Source of the DNA: Lophium mytilinum
Taxonomy: Eukaryota; Ascomycota; Dothideomycetes; Mytilinidiales; Mytilinidiaceae
NCBI GenBank assembly: GCA_010093605.1
Contig: MU004184.1
Span: forward strand, 1,507,897-1,571,896
Length of the DNA: 64,000 nt
Direction: 5' to 3'
In this document: positions 23,538-34,873 of the stretch, one piece after another
Layout: every line of letters starts with the position of its first letter
Position numbering within the stretch: the first letter of the stretch is position 1
Made by a program: the position numbers and the translations under genes
Notes under the pieces: generated by a model
What the model was told of the DNA's origin: nothing
What the model saw: only the letters and a program-made list of their open reading frames with translations
The model's database searches: none

Positions 23538-25663
23538 TCACAAGAAAAAAATCCCGTCCGCTTCGGCGTCCATCTGAAACCCATAGTGTCGCCCAAGATC
23601 CCAATCCAAGAGCAATTCCTGCACCCATTGGTCGAGCGGGAACTCAGAGTCGTACGAATCCAGTTGCGGTCCCAGCCCAGGCTCTCCTTCCATATGGACT
23701 TGCATGTCCCCCGCGGTATCTCTGTCTGAGACGCCAGACTCCTTCATCCGAGCTAAAGATGAGGTGCCCGCGCTTTCCCTCAGCTCCTTCGCCGTCATTA
23801 TCACATCGCTTATCACCGCGATCCCCGTCCTAGAATCCTTACAAGACTCCGTCAACTTCAAGCCCCCCTGCCGCTCCGCACGTGAAAGCACTCCAATAAG
23901 GCGCGCGGCGCGATCGGGCTCGTCGTGCTCTCGGGCAGACCAGGCGCTGAGGATGGTGTAAGAATGGCGGAGTTGGTTCTGCGCCATGGCTGAGGCGTGC
24001 GCTGTTGCGGACGGAGATTTGGTTCGGGCTTTGACGATCACGGCTGAGGCGACCAGGAGCATATTGAAGTAGTGCTTAGGCAGGTAGCGCTGCGGTGTCG
24101 CCGAATTGGGGTCGGTGACGGTTATGGAGTGGAAGGCGTCGATGAGTCGAACGGCGAGGCCGAAGGCGACGTTGACGAGGATGTCGTTTGTGCTTTCCTG
24201 CTCGTAGCGTGAAGCCTTATCAAAACGAGAGGTATTGTGGGGTAGTGCGTGCTCGAGCTGGTGTGTATAGATGCTTAATTGTACGCCGAGGAGAATGATT
24301 TCTGTGTCGGGGCTCCAAATTTCTTGTTGTTCGTCTCGCATATTGTCAAGCTCTTTGCATAACATTTGGACTATGTTGTAGTCTGAGTTTCGTCCCATAC
24401 TTTCCAAAATGGACCTAGACCTAGCATATTGTTTCATCACGCTGACCTTTTTCACGAACTCTTCTTCTGCGAGGGTTCGAGGACCGACCAACACACGAAG
24501 ACCGCTCCACATCTCCGTTGGTACTGGAATGCCAGTATGCCAGCCATGACTTTTCGGTCGTTCAGAAGCTAGAGCGGATGTAGGTGGAGTCGAAATCTTA
24601 CCTGCAATTAATGAAAAAACATGCCAGCCAAGTCTTCAATTGGCTCCGGCTATCATTCTCTATAAGCGTCTGTGGCAGTCTGATCACCCCCTTGTGAAGC
24701 CCGATCTTGATAGCAGCATTCGTAATCAGCCCGCAATAGTTCCAGCTTGGGTCGTAACTTTGCTTTTCGACAGCCAAAGGCCAATAGCATAGTAGGACTC
24801 CGGCCTGTACAGGTTCCAGTGCTAGTATTCGACCCATCAAAGTTTTTTCTACCAAGCTCTGATACGAGGATATGATCTTGGGATATATGTCGGAGAGTTC
24901 AGGGTGCCAGCGACTCGATATAGTCACGATGGTCCAGAATAAGAAGGGATATAGGTCATAGAGCGTGCGAACAGACATGTCGCAACTAAGAATAGGACAG
25001 TGTCGATAATAGAATCTGCCAAAGCTAGCTTTTATCAGCTCCTGGCAGAAGACGGGTGGGATGTTCCGCTCACTGCTCAAACAATGCAGCGACTTGATCA
25101 TTATTCAATGTTATATCTCCGAGAGAAGCATCCGGGTTTGGGAGATCGCCTGCCGATGAAGCCCGATAGAATTTGTCCTCGACGACGAGCTCTCCAAAGT
25201 GGACCTCTTGAGCTTCTATCAGTACCGTGTCTTCAGAAACCGAGCTCGTATCTGGTGCGCTTTGCGGATTCGAGTTCGGCGACTGCAGGTCGAGGGTTTT
25301 TTGTAGCGCAGCTAGTTGAGCAGTAACGTCATCTAATCGCCTGATCATATCATCATTAACGTGTCCTTGCACTTAGAGCATCACCGGATAATTACCGTCT
25401 AGTGCTGGTACGCTTGAAGTGAGGATCCGTTCTGCATCGGAAACCTTTCGCTCTGCATCTTGTACAAGCTGCTGGAAAGGCCTCTACGTTGTCACATCGG
25501 AGCTATCCAGTAGTGAGAAACGCATCCTGAATTCTAAATAGATTCATAGCCAAGTACTCGAAATACTAACCTTCGCCTGACGACAGGCAGTGCACGCCCT
25601 GTGACTCCTAGAGCCTTGATGTCCTAGGAGGGGCTGTAGATGGGAATGCTGTTGTGTAGACAT
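23538..25663 (-). CDS. Zn2Cys6 fungal transcription factor
   Basis: Five minus-strand exons, 25571-25663, 25396-25502, 25074-25340, 24602-25015 and 23538-24549, giving 630 aa. Start MSTQQHSHLQPLLGHQGS. The binuclear cluster spans introns 1 and 2: RACTACRQAKLRCDN, then AACTRCRAKGFRCRTDP, six cysteines, followed by the basic linker KRTSTRRR and a short coiled coil (LDDVTAQLAALQKTLDLQ). The fungal middle homology region includes FEQFYYRHCPILSCDMSVR, LLCYWPLA and NAAIKIGLHKG. The C-terminal ~330 residues are helical and end acidic. It is a nuclear DNA-binding regulator; position suggests control of the neighbouring AtuA gene (inference). Confidence 0.9.
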
Positions 25664-26360
25664 CGCGGATACCGTCAGTACTAAGAAGTGTCAGGAAAGC
25701 CATGAAAAAAGCACGAGTTGAAGTTCAACTCGGAGATGTATGCAGATTGAGAATGATTCATGCTCACCGCGGTCGTTAAGAAGGGTCTAGCATCCCCAGG
25801 CCTAAGTATGTGAACCTACCACTGCCCAATCAGCAGAAGTGCCGCAATTCGCTTTGAAGGCGCGTTTCGCAGCGACCTTGCCTCATTTGTTATAGCACTG
25901 AGATGATCTGCTAGGTATGCACGGCTGATAATCTTCCGAGGCTAGCATGGTGGGGCGCCAAGTTAATAACGATGTGACTGACCAGTTCATCCACATTCTA
26001 CTCCAGACACGACCATAATCATCGATCATTGACAATAGCATTGCAAGATGAGGAAAGTCACATTGATGAGCTACCAACCCAGGAGCTACATCAGACCCAG
26101 CGCACTGAATAGAAGGATCCGTCCTGCCCACAACCGTATAGTCGAGTCGCAAGACGCCGTGATTTTTTCGGACGCTCCGTCCCAGCTTCGAAGACCCTGC
26201 TCCGCAGCTCCTTTCCTTGCTTCGCCCACAGTAACTCTCAGAACAAAGGACCTTTGGGAACCCGTGGCAGTTGGCCACAATCATACCACGCGCATTCAAT
26301 TATCATCCTCCAACCCAAAAGAAGCATTGCTGAAACATGATGGTGAGTGCCTGAGCGAGC
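25664..26360. other. Intergenic region, Zn2Cys6 regulator / SUB2
   Basis: A 697 bp stretch. A 138-codon minus frame (25883-26299) and a 121-codon plus frame (26048-26413) overlap each other and have no recognisable content. No gene supported. Confidence 0.45.
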
Positions 26361-28278
26361 TTAGGTTCCCATGTAGGTGGAAGGGTCGACACCGGCCTCT
26401 GGAAATTCTCTGATGATTTTGTCAGCGTGATCCTTGGTGTCCTAGGGGTCTACTTACTCGAGAGAAACAGCGAAGCGCTTCTCGATGGACTTCAGAACCT
26501 CCTCATCTTCGGCGGTGGCGACGAAGGAGATACTGAGACCCTTGGTGCCAAAGCGGCCAGCACGTCCAACACGATGTAGATACGAGTCGGAGTCGTTCGG
26601 GAGATCGTAGTTGATAGCGAGGTTGATGCGCTCGATGTCGATTCCACGGCCGAACACGTCGGTGGCGACGCAGATACGCTTGTTAAACTCTTTGAATTCC
26701 TTGTAGCGCTTGATACTTCTCAACAATTAGCTGACTGTACACCGATATGAGAAGGAATAGACGTACCGCTCTTCTTGACTAACACCAGAATGAACGGCGA
26801 TGCTGGGGAAGTTGCACTCGCGGAGCAATTTGTCGAGTTCAGTGGCGCGCATGGTGCTCTTTACGAAGATGATGACCTGGTTGAACTCCAAGGTGTCAAG
26901 GAGGTCGTTTAGCTTGCGATTCTTCTCGCCTTCGCCCAGCTTGATGTAGTATTGCTGGAGGCCGTGGAGAGTGAGCTTCTCCTGATTGTCGATGTAAATC
27001 TCAAGAGGATTCTGCATGAACTTCTTGCAGACGGGACGGATGTCCTCAGAGAGAGTTGCGCTGAACATCATTACCTGCTTCTGCTGAGGAGTCGCGCGGA
27101 AGATCTCTTGCACATCACGGCGCATGTCTTTCGAGTGATGTTAGCATAGTCCATCGAAGAATTTGGAAGGGATAGGGTGAGCGCACCAATTTGATCGAGC
27201 ATCTTGTCGCATTCATCGAGAACGAAACGCTGGATATTACCCAGGCGCAACTTCTTCTCGCGGACGAGGGCGTTCAGGCGGCCAGGAGTGGCAACGATGA
27301 TGTGCGGGTGTTGGTCCTTGTTCGCAAGCATATCGATGTCCTTCTGCATGGGAGTACCACCGTAGAATACGGCGGTCTTCACTTCCGGCATGTATTTGCT
27401 GAAGCGAGCGTACTCGTTCTTGATTTGGTAGGCCAACTCGCGGGTATGGCACATAACAAGAACGGAGGTTTCTCCGGCCACAGGTTCAATCTGCTGCAGC
27501 GTCGCGAGGACGAAGACTGCGGTCTTGCCTAGACCGGATTTGGCCTGGCAAACGACATCTGTTCCGAGGATGGCCTGGGGGATGCAGGCTTGCTGGACTG
27601 TACAGAGAACCGAGAAGTTAGACAAGATTCCAAAAGTTGATAACAAGAAGCAATTAGGTGTCGCGTCCGTCCATCAAGAGTCTTCAAAGGTGTGCCGGTC
27701 CAGAGAAAGCCTTGCAACTCAAATCCTCCTCAACATCTCAATATAACCACTATATCCTCCCTCCACAACCTGCACCATAGTACAAGGCTGTGCCCACAGC
27801 CCCGGAAGTCCTCCTCGTCACACTCTCAAGCTCGGGTTTACACGAGAATGAGGGATATCGACTCGATGTTCGAAGAGCGAAAACGCTCTGGGCCAGCGCT
27901 GCAGTCGAAATACAGCGTGGCGCACCATTCCATGGCGCTCTTGTGACTTCTCCGGGGCCTTTGTCGGGACTTTTTTATATATATGGACCGGAGACTCGTT
28001 GCGTAGATGGACGGACGCGTCGGGGGGGATATTGGGGAATGGTAAGACTAACCCTCCGAAGGATGTTCGAATCCGCAATCGGTGATCGCGCGTAGGAGCT
28101 CCGGCTTTAGAAGGAAATCGCGAAAGCCGGTCGTGTGGATTCCGACATAGCTGCCCTTGGCGTCGGCAGCAGTGTCGGCGACCTTCTTGTCGCCAGTGGC
28201 AGCCGCACCGTTGGTGGGCAGATCGGTCTGTTGCAGTTCGTCGTCCGAATAGTCGATGAGATCTTCTTCGTGAGACAT
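26361..28278 (-). CDS. SUB2: SUB2/UAP56 DEAD-box ATP-dependent RNA helicase
   Basis: Five minus-strand exons, 28053-28278, 27187-27597, 26767-27127, 26458-26715 and 26361-26409, giving 434 aa. The start [16 protein letters not shown] is the acidic SUB2 N-terminus. Motifs in order: Q region with [15 protein letters not shown] and IPQAILG, Walker [15 protein letters not shown], the DECD box ([10 protein letters not shown]), [25 protein letters not shown] and [10 protein letters not shown]. The protein ends [12 protein letters not shown]2 acts in spliceosome assembly and, in the TREX complex, couples transcription to mRNA export. Intron 1 is 455 nt, against about 48-59 nt for the other three. 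Head-to-head with the Rpr2-type gene. Confidence 0.96.
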
Positions 28279-28719
28279 CTTGGCGGTTCGATCGAGTTCG
28301 ATACTACAAGATTCAACGGTGGCCGGAAGGCGAACGAGCGGGACGCTGTGGTTGGCGTCGAACGACCGAGGGTGAGGGGCTCAGTGAGCAGGCTGGCGGA
28401 CGATGCACACAAGGCGGGGTCGACCGAGAGATACGGTCTGATAGCTGAGGTGAAAGAGTTAGTAACTTGACGCAAGTGTGCTGCGCAGTTGCTGGTGGCG
28501 AGGTTGACGGCGACGGTGTACGAGGCGTGGAGGAGGAAAGTAGGACGCGAGCAGAGATGAAGTTGAAGAAGGCGGCCGCGATTGACGGTGCCAAGCCGCG
28601 CTAGTGCTAGTGCCCACACGTGATGCGGCTGAGTCAACGCCCGCTATTATTCTAATACTTTCTACCCACGCCATTAGCAAACGGTCCACGAGGAATTCAT
28701 TGACCAGGCACAGATTCAG
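28279..28719. promoter_or_regulatory. Divergent promoter, SUB2 / Rpr2-type subunit
   Basis: These 441 bp separate the start codons of two RNA-processing genes on opposite strands, so they must hold both promoters and both 5' UTRs. Specific elements were not identified. Confidence 0.55.
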
Positions 28720-29304
28720 ATGGCTAAGACAAAGGAGCCAAAAGGCCGGAAGAACATTCCAAACAAGCATCTTCACGCCCGCGTCTCATATCTCTACCAA
28801 GCAGCCTCATACCTCTCGCTTCAGACTCCAGACAGCCAGCACAAAGAGATCAAAGAAAGGAGTCGGCCCCAAGAAGGGGATGCACTCAATACCACCGCGT
28901 CATCAACCAAACTTTCTGAAGAGAGCGAGACAGGGCACGAAGAACACACTCAACATACGACTAAAAAATCCCCACAATCTGGACTGGCGCTCTTCCTAGG
29001 ATCCCAACTCCGATCTGTCTCGCAGAAAGGCCAAGTCCGACTCTCTCGGGACCTCAAACGATCCATCTGCAAATCCTGCAATGCTTTTCTTGTTCCTGGT
29101 CGCAATTCCACAACATCTATGGAGAACACCAGCCGAAATGGAAAAAAGCCATGGGCGGACGTCCTCGTGATCGAGTGTCAAACTTGCGGGTCTAAGAAGC
29201 GATTCCCCGTAGGTAGCAAATGCCAGGCCAGAAAGTCAGAGCGGGTGAGCATCAAATCAAGCACAAGGGACGCGGATGAGCCAATGATTGTGGATGGATC
29301 TTGA
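28720..29304 (+). CDS. RNase P/MRP Rpr2/Rpp21/Snm1-type subunit
   Basis: Single exon, 194 aa. The basic N-terminus (MAKTKEPKGRKNIPNKH) leads into a helix (ARVSYLYQAASYLS), then a low-complexity segment of about 45 residues. Next come the core GQVRLSRDLKRSICKSCNAF and a zinc-ribbon pair, CKSC and CQTCGSKKRFPV. The helix plus four-Cys zinc ribbon is characteristic of the Rpr2/Rpp21/Snm1 family, which binds RNase P or RNase MRP RNA and helps process tRNA or rRNA precursors. Which of the two complexes it serves cannot be decided here. Confidence 0.85.
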   Translation: MAKTKEPKGRKNIPNKHLHARVSYLYQAASYLSLQTPDSQHKEIKERSRPQEGDALNTTASSTKLSEESETGHEEHTQHTTKKSPQSGLALFLGSQLRSVSQKGQVRLSRDLKRSICKSCNAFLVPGRNSTTSMENTSRNGKKPWADVLVIECQTCGSKKRFPVGSKCQARKSERVSIKSSTRDADEPMIVDGS

Positions 29305-29975
29305 AACATCTCTAAAGATCCCACACGGTCCGTCACTCAGCATACTAGTGTTTTTCGTCAAAATATCCATAAGAGGCACTTCCTTATAAGAGGCAATCTC
29401 CGATACAGCCCCCTGAATGCAAGGTCGGACTCTTATGGAACCTGAGGCTTATCACAAATCTCAATTGCGGTCAACACGCCCCGAATTGCCACGTATTATC
29501 AAGGTTCACGAGCCCTCCAGACTTCGCTGTTTCGCCTCATGTCACGATCCAGCCAATATACCTAATCCGAGTGACGCTGCTGAAGCCTAGAGTCTGCAAG
29601 GTTCGGAGCGATTCCGTTACCATCACGTCAAAGAGGCATGGGAAACTTCTCGCAGACACTATGTTCCCCGTTTGCTACGCGGTGCTATCGTACAGTCATT
29701 ACCCTAATCCGTTCCATCAATTTGGAGAAAACTCATCAGCGGTCGTGTCACCGTTCCCAATACTTCCAATCCCTAAGTCGTATACAAGAAAAGAGGGCTC
29801 AATGCTAGTGCTTCCAGCAAGGAATGAAAGAAAACCGACCCAGTCATAGCCCATTACGCTCCATCATGATCTTGTTCATCGTGACTCGTGATGCAAGAAC
29901 TCAATCCCAAGAAAAATCAAACCAGCAAAGAAGGAAAGAAGAAAATTACTACTCCAAGCCGCATTCAACCATCAC
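29305..29975. other. Convergent intergenic region
   Basis: These 671 bp lie between the Rpr2-type gene (+) and the glycine-zipper gene (-). A 92-codon frame at 29571-29849 is unsupported. No gene was seen. Confidence 0.5.
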
Positions 29976-32025
29976 CTAGAAACTGTCCGAAGACCGATCA
30001 CGATCACGCCTCCCTCCCTTGCTTTTGCGTCGCCTCTCACTCCTCCTGTGATCCGCGGTCTCGGAATCGCTCGGATAGCTGTCATAAGAACCGTCTTCGA
30101 GGTCACGATCCTTGTCCCTCCTGCTTCCATGCCGCTTCCTACTGCTACCGCGGCTGCTGTGATCTCGGCGGTCTTTTGAACGTCCGCTCGACCTGTCGTC
30201 CGCGCCGCTGATATCCCGGGATCCCTTTTTTCTACACACCGGACAAAAGAAATCAGTATACCGCCCCCGAAAAGAAAATACAAACCAAGCAAGGTCTACC
30301 GTAATATAAAACTCCTACTTACTTCTCGTGGCGCTTCTCCAACGTCGCGCCGCCGTAGCCGCCGATGGCCATGCCTACAAGCGTGCTTAGCGTCCCGTGA
30401 TGCACCTGATTGCCTGCAAAGCCTCCAGCCAACGCACCTACAGCCCCTGCCGCTAACTTCTTGTCCTCCGAGTCAAGGTTGAGTTTGTCCAACCTATCAC
30501 GGACTTGGTCAGTCATGCGGCTACGGCTGCGTCCACTACCCACAGACCTCGTTCTGTGAGAGTGGCCTCCAGAGCGTTTCTTGTGCCGATGCGACGATCG
30601 GCCACTGTCGTGGCGGCTGGGGACACCTGCGATGGCGAGTTGGTCGTCGTGGTGGTCGAGGGATGGCTGAGAGAACGACGGTTGGCGGTAGAATGGAGGT
30701 GGGGAAGGGTAGTGGTTGGCTGGCGCAACATAGGCTGGCTGTTGAGTAGCATATTCGGCCGGATTATAGGGGGCATAGCCGGTAGGGCTGGGTGCATATG
30801 TGGCAGATTGCGGAGGCGTGTAAGCTGCAGGCGTGTACCGTGCTGCAGATTGCGATATGGATCCAGGGCGCAATGCCGGGGAAGACGCATATGCAGGCGA
30901 GTATGAAGGCTGCGGGGTGTTAGAGCTGGACTGCTGCTGCAACCATGTTGCGAAAAGCGGTTCGAAAGAAGGATAGAGAGAAATATCAAGAGGAGACTTC
31001 GGAGGCGAAAAAGGATTCAGAGGTGATGGACTTGATGGAATTGTGTTTAGGGGTGACCTCGTCCGCGAAATGGACGCCATCCTCGGCGCCTTTTCTCTTG
31101 AGTGCAATATAGATGGTGTGCGAGTCAAAGGGGCAGAATAAGAAGAAGCAACCCCAACAGGGTTGCTGATAGTTGAGCTGCGAGAAATAGGGGTAGAAGA
31201 AAAGAGAGGATTCAGAGGGGGAGGGAGGTTGCTGAAAGAAGAACTGCGAGAAGTGGGACGCGTCCCGGAAGAGGCGGGAACACTCAGATTACCCAAATGA
31301 AATGGAGTCGAGCTCTGCGAACCAGAGCGCGGCCCAGGAGAACCACGAGAAACATTATGCGTTCCAGGAGAAACAGATACAGGAAAGCTGCTGAAAAAAC
31401 TCGAACTCGGAAGGCGAAATAAAGGCGTATTTACCTGCTGGGGTGGAGGATAGTGCTCATTTCCTCCTGGCGGCGGTGGATAGTACTCGTTCCCTACCGC
31501 CGCGCCAGCAGCCGCAGCAACTGGAATGACTGGAGCGACCGGGGGAGAAGGGTAGTCGGCCGGATTGTACGGGCGAGCTGCATACTCTCCAGTCGGAGGC
31601 GGCGAAAAGTGCGGTTCTCGACGATCGGGTCGTCCCATCGTTTCCTCCTCTTCTCTGGCTATCTGCTCCTGTCGAGCTTGGCGCTTGTCCCTACTCCGAC
31701 TGAGACTGCGACTGATGCTCCTGCTCCAGCTTCTACGCGCTCTTCGGCGTCCGTGTCTGCTCTCCTCGCGCTCGCTGCCTGTATCGCTGTGGTCGATCGA
31801 GTCGCGACGAGAGTGACGATCTGGCGGGTTGGACTGCGTCCTGCTCGACCGTCGTCGTCCGTCCTTGCTCCGATGCGCGTCTTCCCGCTTCTTGCGGCCT
31901 TTCTTGATATCCTTCTTCTCCTGTGGTGTGAAGTAGTGGCCGACTCCGGGAATCTTCTCAAAGGCCTTGTCGGGGATCCTCTCGGCGCCGTAGGCGATTG
32001 CCTTGAAAGCCAGATTGGCCGCCAT
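29976..32025 (-). CDS. Disordered RS/PY-rich protein with C-terminal glycine zipper
   Basis: Two minus-strand exons, 30323-32025 and 29976-30231, giving 652 aa if nothing else is spliced. The N-terminus MAANLAFKAIAYGAERIPDKAFEKIPGVG (given in part) is a conserved amphipathic start. Arg/Ser-rich repeats and Pro/Tyr-rich repeats (YPPPPGGNEHYPPPQQ, YAPYNPAEY) follow. A glycine-zipper hairpin (LAAGAVGALAGGFAGNQ, LVGMAIGGYGGATLEKRHE) and a highly charged RS/RD-rich tail encoded by exon 2 complete it. The glycine zipper suggests membrane association; the function is unknown. Residues from about 197 to 362 lie between good donor and acceptor sites (30937-31434) and may be an optional in-frame intron. 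Confidence 0.8.
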
Positions 32026-33754
32026 GGTGGATTAGGGCTGATAAACCGGTTCAGGCGTTGACGTAAGGCGCGGAGAAGGACAGGGCGTTGTAGACGGTGA
32101 TTGGAGAGGAGGGACTCGGCTAGCAAGGTTTCAGTGTTCGGTGATTGGAGCAGCTCTGGATAGAATAGAGAGATGCTAGAGATCGCTGTATAAGAGTTTT
32201 CGCTAGGTGGAGGCCTCGAGAGCAGTGAAGTTTGCCTCTGTAAATAGGGCCGTGCGGATTGTGGTCTTAAGAAAGGACCCCCATCGCCGTCGATGGCGCT
32301 TGAGGTGGGCTCGTGAGCCGACTGACAACAAACCACCGGGGTCAGTGGCGGCCCGGGCCTGGAGGTGATGTCATTGCAAGCGCGGTCACCTCACCGCCTC
32401 ACTGCAAGCCAACAGCAAGAGCCGCATGCGCAGACTTCTTACGATCGCCCGAATCGGCAGGGGAACCTCTGCAAAAACGCCGCGTCGGCAGTGCTTTCAC
32501 TCGTCCACACCCCGCGCCGGGTGGGATGACTTGTCAACCAGAAAAAGCATTCCAACTTCGGGCCTTAGAAGATGCCCGACGGCGTCCGCGTGCTCACGAT
32601 CCCGTCTGGACTTTGTTGCGACGATTCCTGTGCACAATGAGACACTCATCTTCCGAATGCCCGGTGAGGGCTTGCCCTCGCATCTTGAATCTTGCAGTGT
32701 GCAGCATGCTGGACCCTGGGCCTCCAGAGTCTGGCCCATCCATGCATATCTGTCATTCGGACTGTACCGACCCCGGACTGACTACTCCGCAAACGCCTTG
32801 GTTCTAGGACGTGCAGGAAAGGGGCACCGTGTCATAGGACAGGATTCTAAAAGGCGGCAGTACCATATGTTCGATGACGCCAGCACAGGCACCGTGTATA
32901 TTGTGACACCTGTCACAGAAGATCGTGGAATTATCCCGCCCACCGCTCTTGTCTTACTGACAGGAGCCCTGGGATTAGTGGTCTAGTTCTACAACAACCA
33001 AGCGTCATGTCATCGTCAGATTTGGGGAAGTGTAGAAGCTGTGGTTGTAGTGGTAGCTAAGTCATGCATGTTCCAGTCAGACTCGGGTTCTGTCTCATAC
33101 TGCAAATAGCCTCACCATATGTGCCGTTCTATGTGCGTATTTATGTCTTCATAGATTGACAGTGGAATACCTTCCACTGTTTTCACACCATCTGTCTACC
33201 TTAAGCAACCGGTCGACATGTAGAAACTCCATGGGAAGCCCCTTCCAGGAAGTAGCCCTTCAACATCATCGCCAATCCCGTCGGTCTGGGCTCAATAGAT
33301 ATAAGTATGAAATTAGCAGACCTTAAGCCTAGATCGCACTCATCAATGCCTAGGGTCCTTATGTTCATGGCCATTTCAGAGGCTCAGACACATTCTCGGC
33401 CAAAAATCCTAGGCTTCACTTTCACCAGAATACATCATCGTCGAAAAACGTCTCGCCAGTCTCTTAAGCTATCACAAATACGGCCACTCCATCTACTGGA
33501 AATCACATTTTCAAATCACTACTGTCGACCCAGCGGTAATGACAGTCCACAATGCAGTCGCTCTGACTGAATTCACGTATGCTGCCAGCACATTGTGAAC
33601 GCTGTATGTATTAGGTTTCACATAAAAGACCAGTAAGAATCTCGTATAAAGTTGAGCTGGAAACTCGCATTGTATTATCCTCCCTTCAACCTTAACAGTC
33701 TATTTCGTTCAGCATCGCATCGCATCGCAACGTTCACATCTACGATCACACGCC
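32026..33754. other. 1.7 kb stretch without a supported gene
   Basis: GC-rich up to about 32.9 kb, then average. Overlapping frames at 32313-32807 and 32426-32986 (+) have no recognisable domains. It includes the promoter of the glycine-zipper gene (-). Confidence 0.45.
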
Positions 33755-34261
33755 ATGCACCCCACGAGCTTCTCTGTCTCTACCCCTTCGGGCACCAAGC
33801 ATTTCGGGCCTGTGACCGCCGGATTCGCTCTCAGCTCTTGCAAGCAGGACGATTTCTATCCACTCTCAGTGAAGGGGTTCGATGAGTACAATGATGATGG
33901 TAGTCTCGATGTATATGCTTGCATACATCTTACCATCCCGAGCAATGCTGTCATCGTCTCTGACCCAGTTGCGGAAGACATGTGCGGAGAGATGTACTCC
34001 TTGCGAATCTTACCCGCCTATGAAGACAGAGAGGCTGTCGCTACAATCACGTGGGGCCGCGTTGAGGTTCGCGTAACAGCTATAGGCTTTATCGATATTG
34101 ATGTAGTCCCAAGCTCCCAGATCACAGAGTGTACAGCACAATCTCGCCCCAAAGTAACCTCTAACGACGTGGATCGTCTTGGAGACCAGATTGGGGGGAT
34201 GGACCTCGATGGAGTCAACAGCGATGTCAATGATCTCTTCGGCAGCATGAGCATGAAGTGA
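33755..34261 (+). CDS. Hypothetical small protein, 168 aa
   Basis: One open frame from ATG 33755 (MHPTSFSVSTPSGTKHFGPV) to TGA 34259-34261. The composition looks coding: alternating beta-prone segments (ATITWGRVEVRVTAIGFIDIDVV), an acidic C-terminus (DLDGVNSDVNDLFGSMSMK) and few rare residues. No signal peptide, membrane segment or known domain was seen. Antisense frames over the same bases are shorter and less coherent. It lies in the gene-poor accessory stretch and may be lineage-specific. Confidence 0.5.
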   Translation: MHPTSFSVSTPSGTKHFGPVTAGFALSSCKQDDFYPLSVKGFDEYNDDGSLDVYACIHLTIPSNAVIVSDPVAEDMCGEMYSLRILPAYEDREAVATITWGRVEVRVTAIGFIDIDVVPSSQITECTAQSRPKVTSNDVDRLGDQIGGMDLDGVNSDVNDLFGSMSMK

Positions 34262-34400
34262 TGCTTTCCCGATGAGCGCAGCTATAGACAGCCCTTGCCC
34301 TCGAGGTTCCCCTCTCACCCATGTATCCACCGTGTAGTCTAGTACGTGAGCGACTTACTCCTTACCTTTCTAGATGGTACCAAGCTAGATCCATAACAAA

Positions 34401-34547
34401 ATGACGTTCGAATCCCGGTCCCCCATTCTCCATCTTGATGCTTATGTATTCGGTGACGTGCCAGATGAGAACATTCTTCGGACAGCATGTATTACTTTCC
34501 CATCATCATTCCCTGAAGTCTTTCCTATCAATGTGATACTAGCCTAG
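34401..34547 (+). other. Short ORF of 48 codons, possible gene remnant
   Basis: ATG at 34401 opens a frame (MTFESRSPILHLDAYVFGDV...) ending at TAG 34545-34547. Immediately downstream, in another frame, reading continues as ALVLEHFAKVMTDTVA into a poly-Thr tract coded by the trinucleotide repeat. This looks like a short, possibly broken, coding remnant; evidence is weak. Confidence 0.25.
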
Positions 34548-34591
34548 CCTTGGTCCTCGAACACTTCGCGAAAGTTATGACCGACACAGTC

Positions 34592-34592
34592 G

Positions 34593-34632
<40 letters not shown>
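34592..34632. repeat. Trinucleotide (CTA)n microsatellite
   Basis: About 13 uninterrupted copies of CTA/ACT lie directly against the outer edge of the left arm of the large inverted repeat. Confidence 0.9.
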
Positions 34633-34633
34633 A

Positions 34634-34766
34634 CGGAAGCATGGACACTTGTATATGGCTTACTACTGCGTAGGAGAGACCTTCTCTCCTCACTCATTCC
34701 ACAATATAATCACTTTCTATTCAATTGAGTTACTCCCGACTTGCAGTCCTTCGGTGCACTACAAGT
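34634..34766. repeat. Left arm of 133-bp inverted repeat
   Basis: This arm is the reverse complement of 35052-35184 with one mismatch in 133 positions. It starts CGGAAGCATGGACACTTG and ends GGTGCACTACAAGT. Within it a GT...AG segment, 34670 to the CAG before TCCTTCGGTGC, looks like an intron, so the arm appears to copy part of a spliced gene. Confidence 0.95.
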
Positions 34767-34873
34767 CTCTGGGATTTGCTCCTTCGAAGACTATTCTGCC
34801 GTCACTTTGATAATTAAGATCCATCTACGACCAACCGTCCCAAGCGCGCTTTCCCTTTAATAGTAGTCTAATC

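Noticed and set aside
25366-25395. 30-nt intron in the Zn2Cys6 gene
   Set aside because: Too short; the acceptor at 25341 gives a 55-nt intron and a continuous linker and coiled coil.
34401-34425. GTTCGAATCC, resembling a tRNA B box
   Set aside because: No complementary T-arm stem and no A box or acceptor stem at the right distance.
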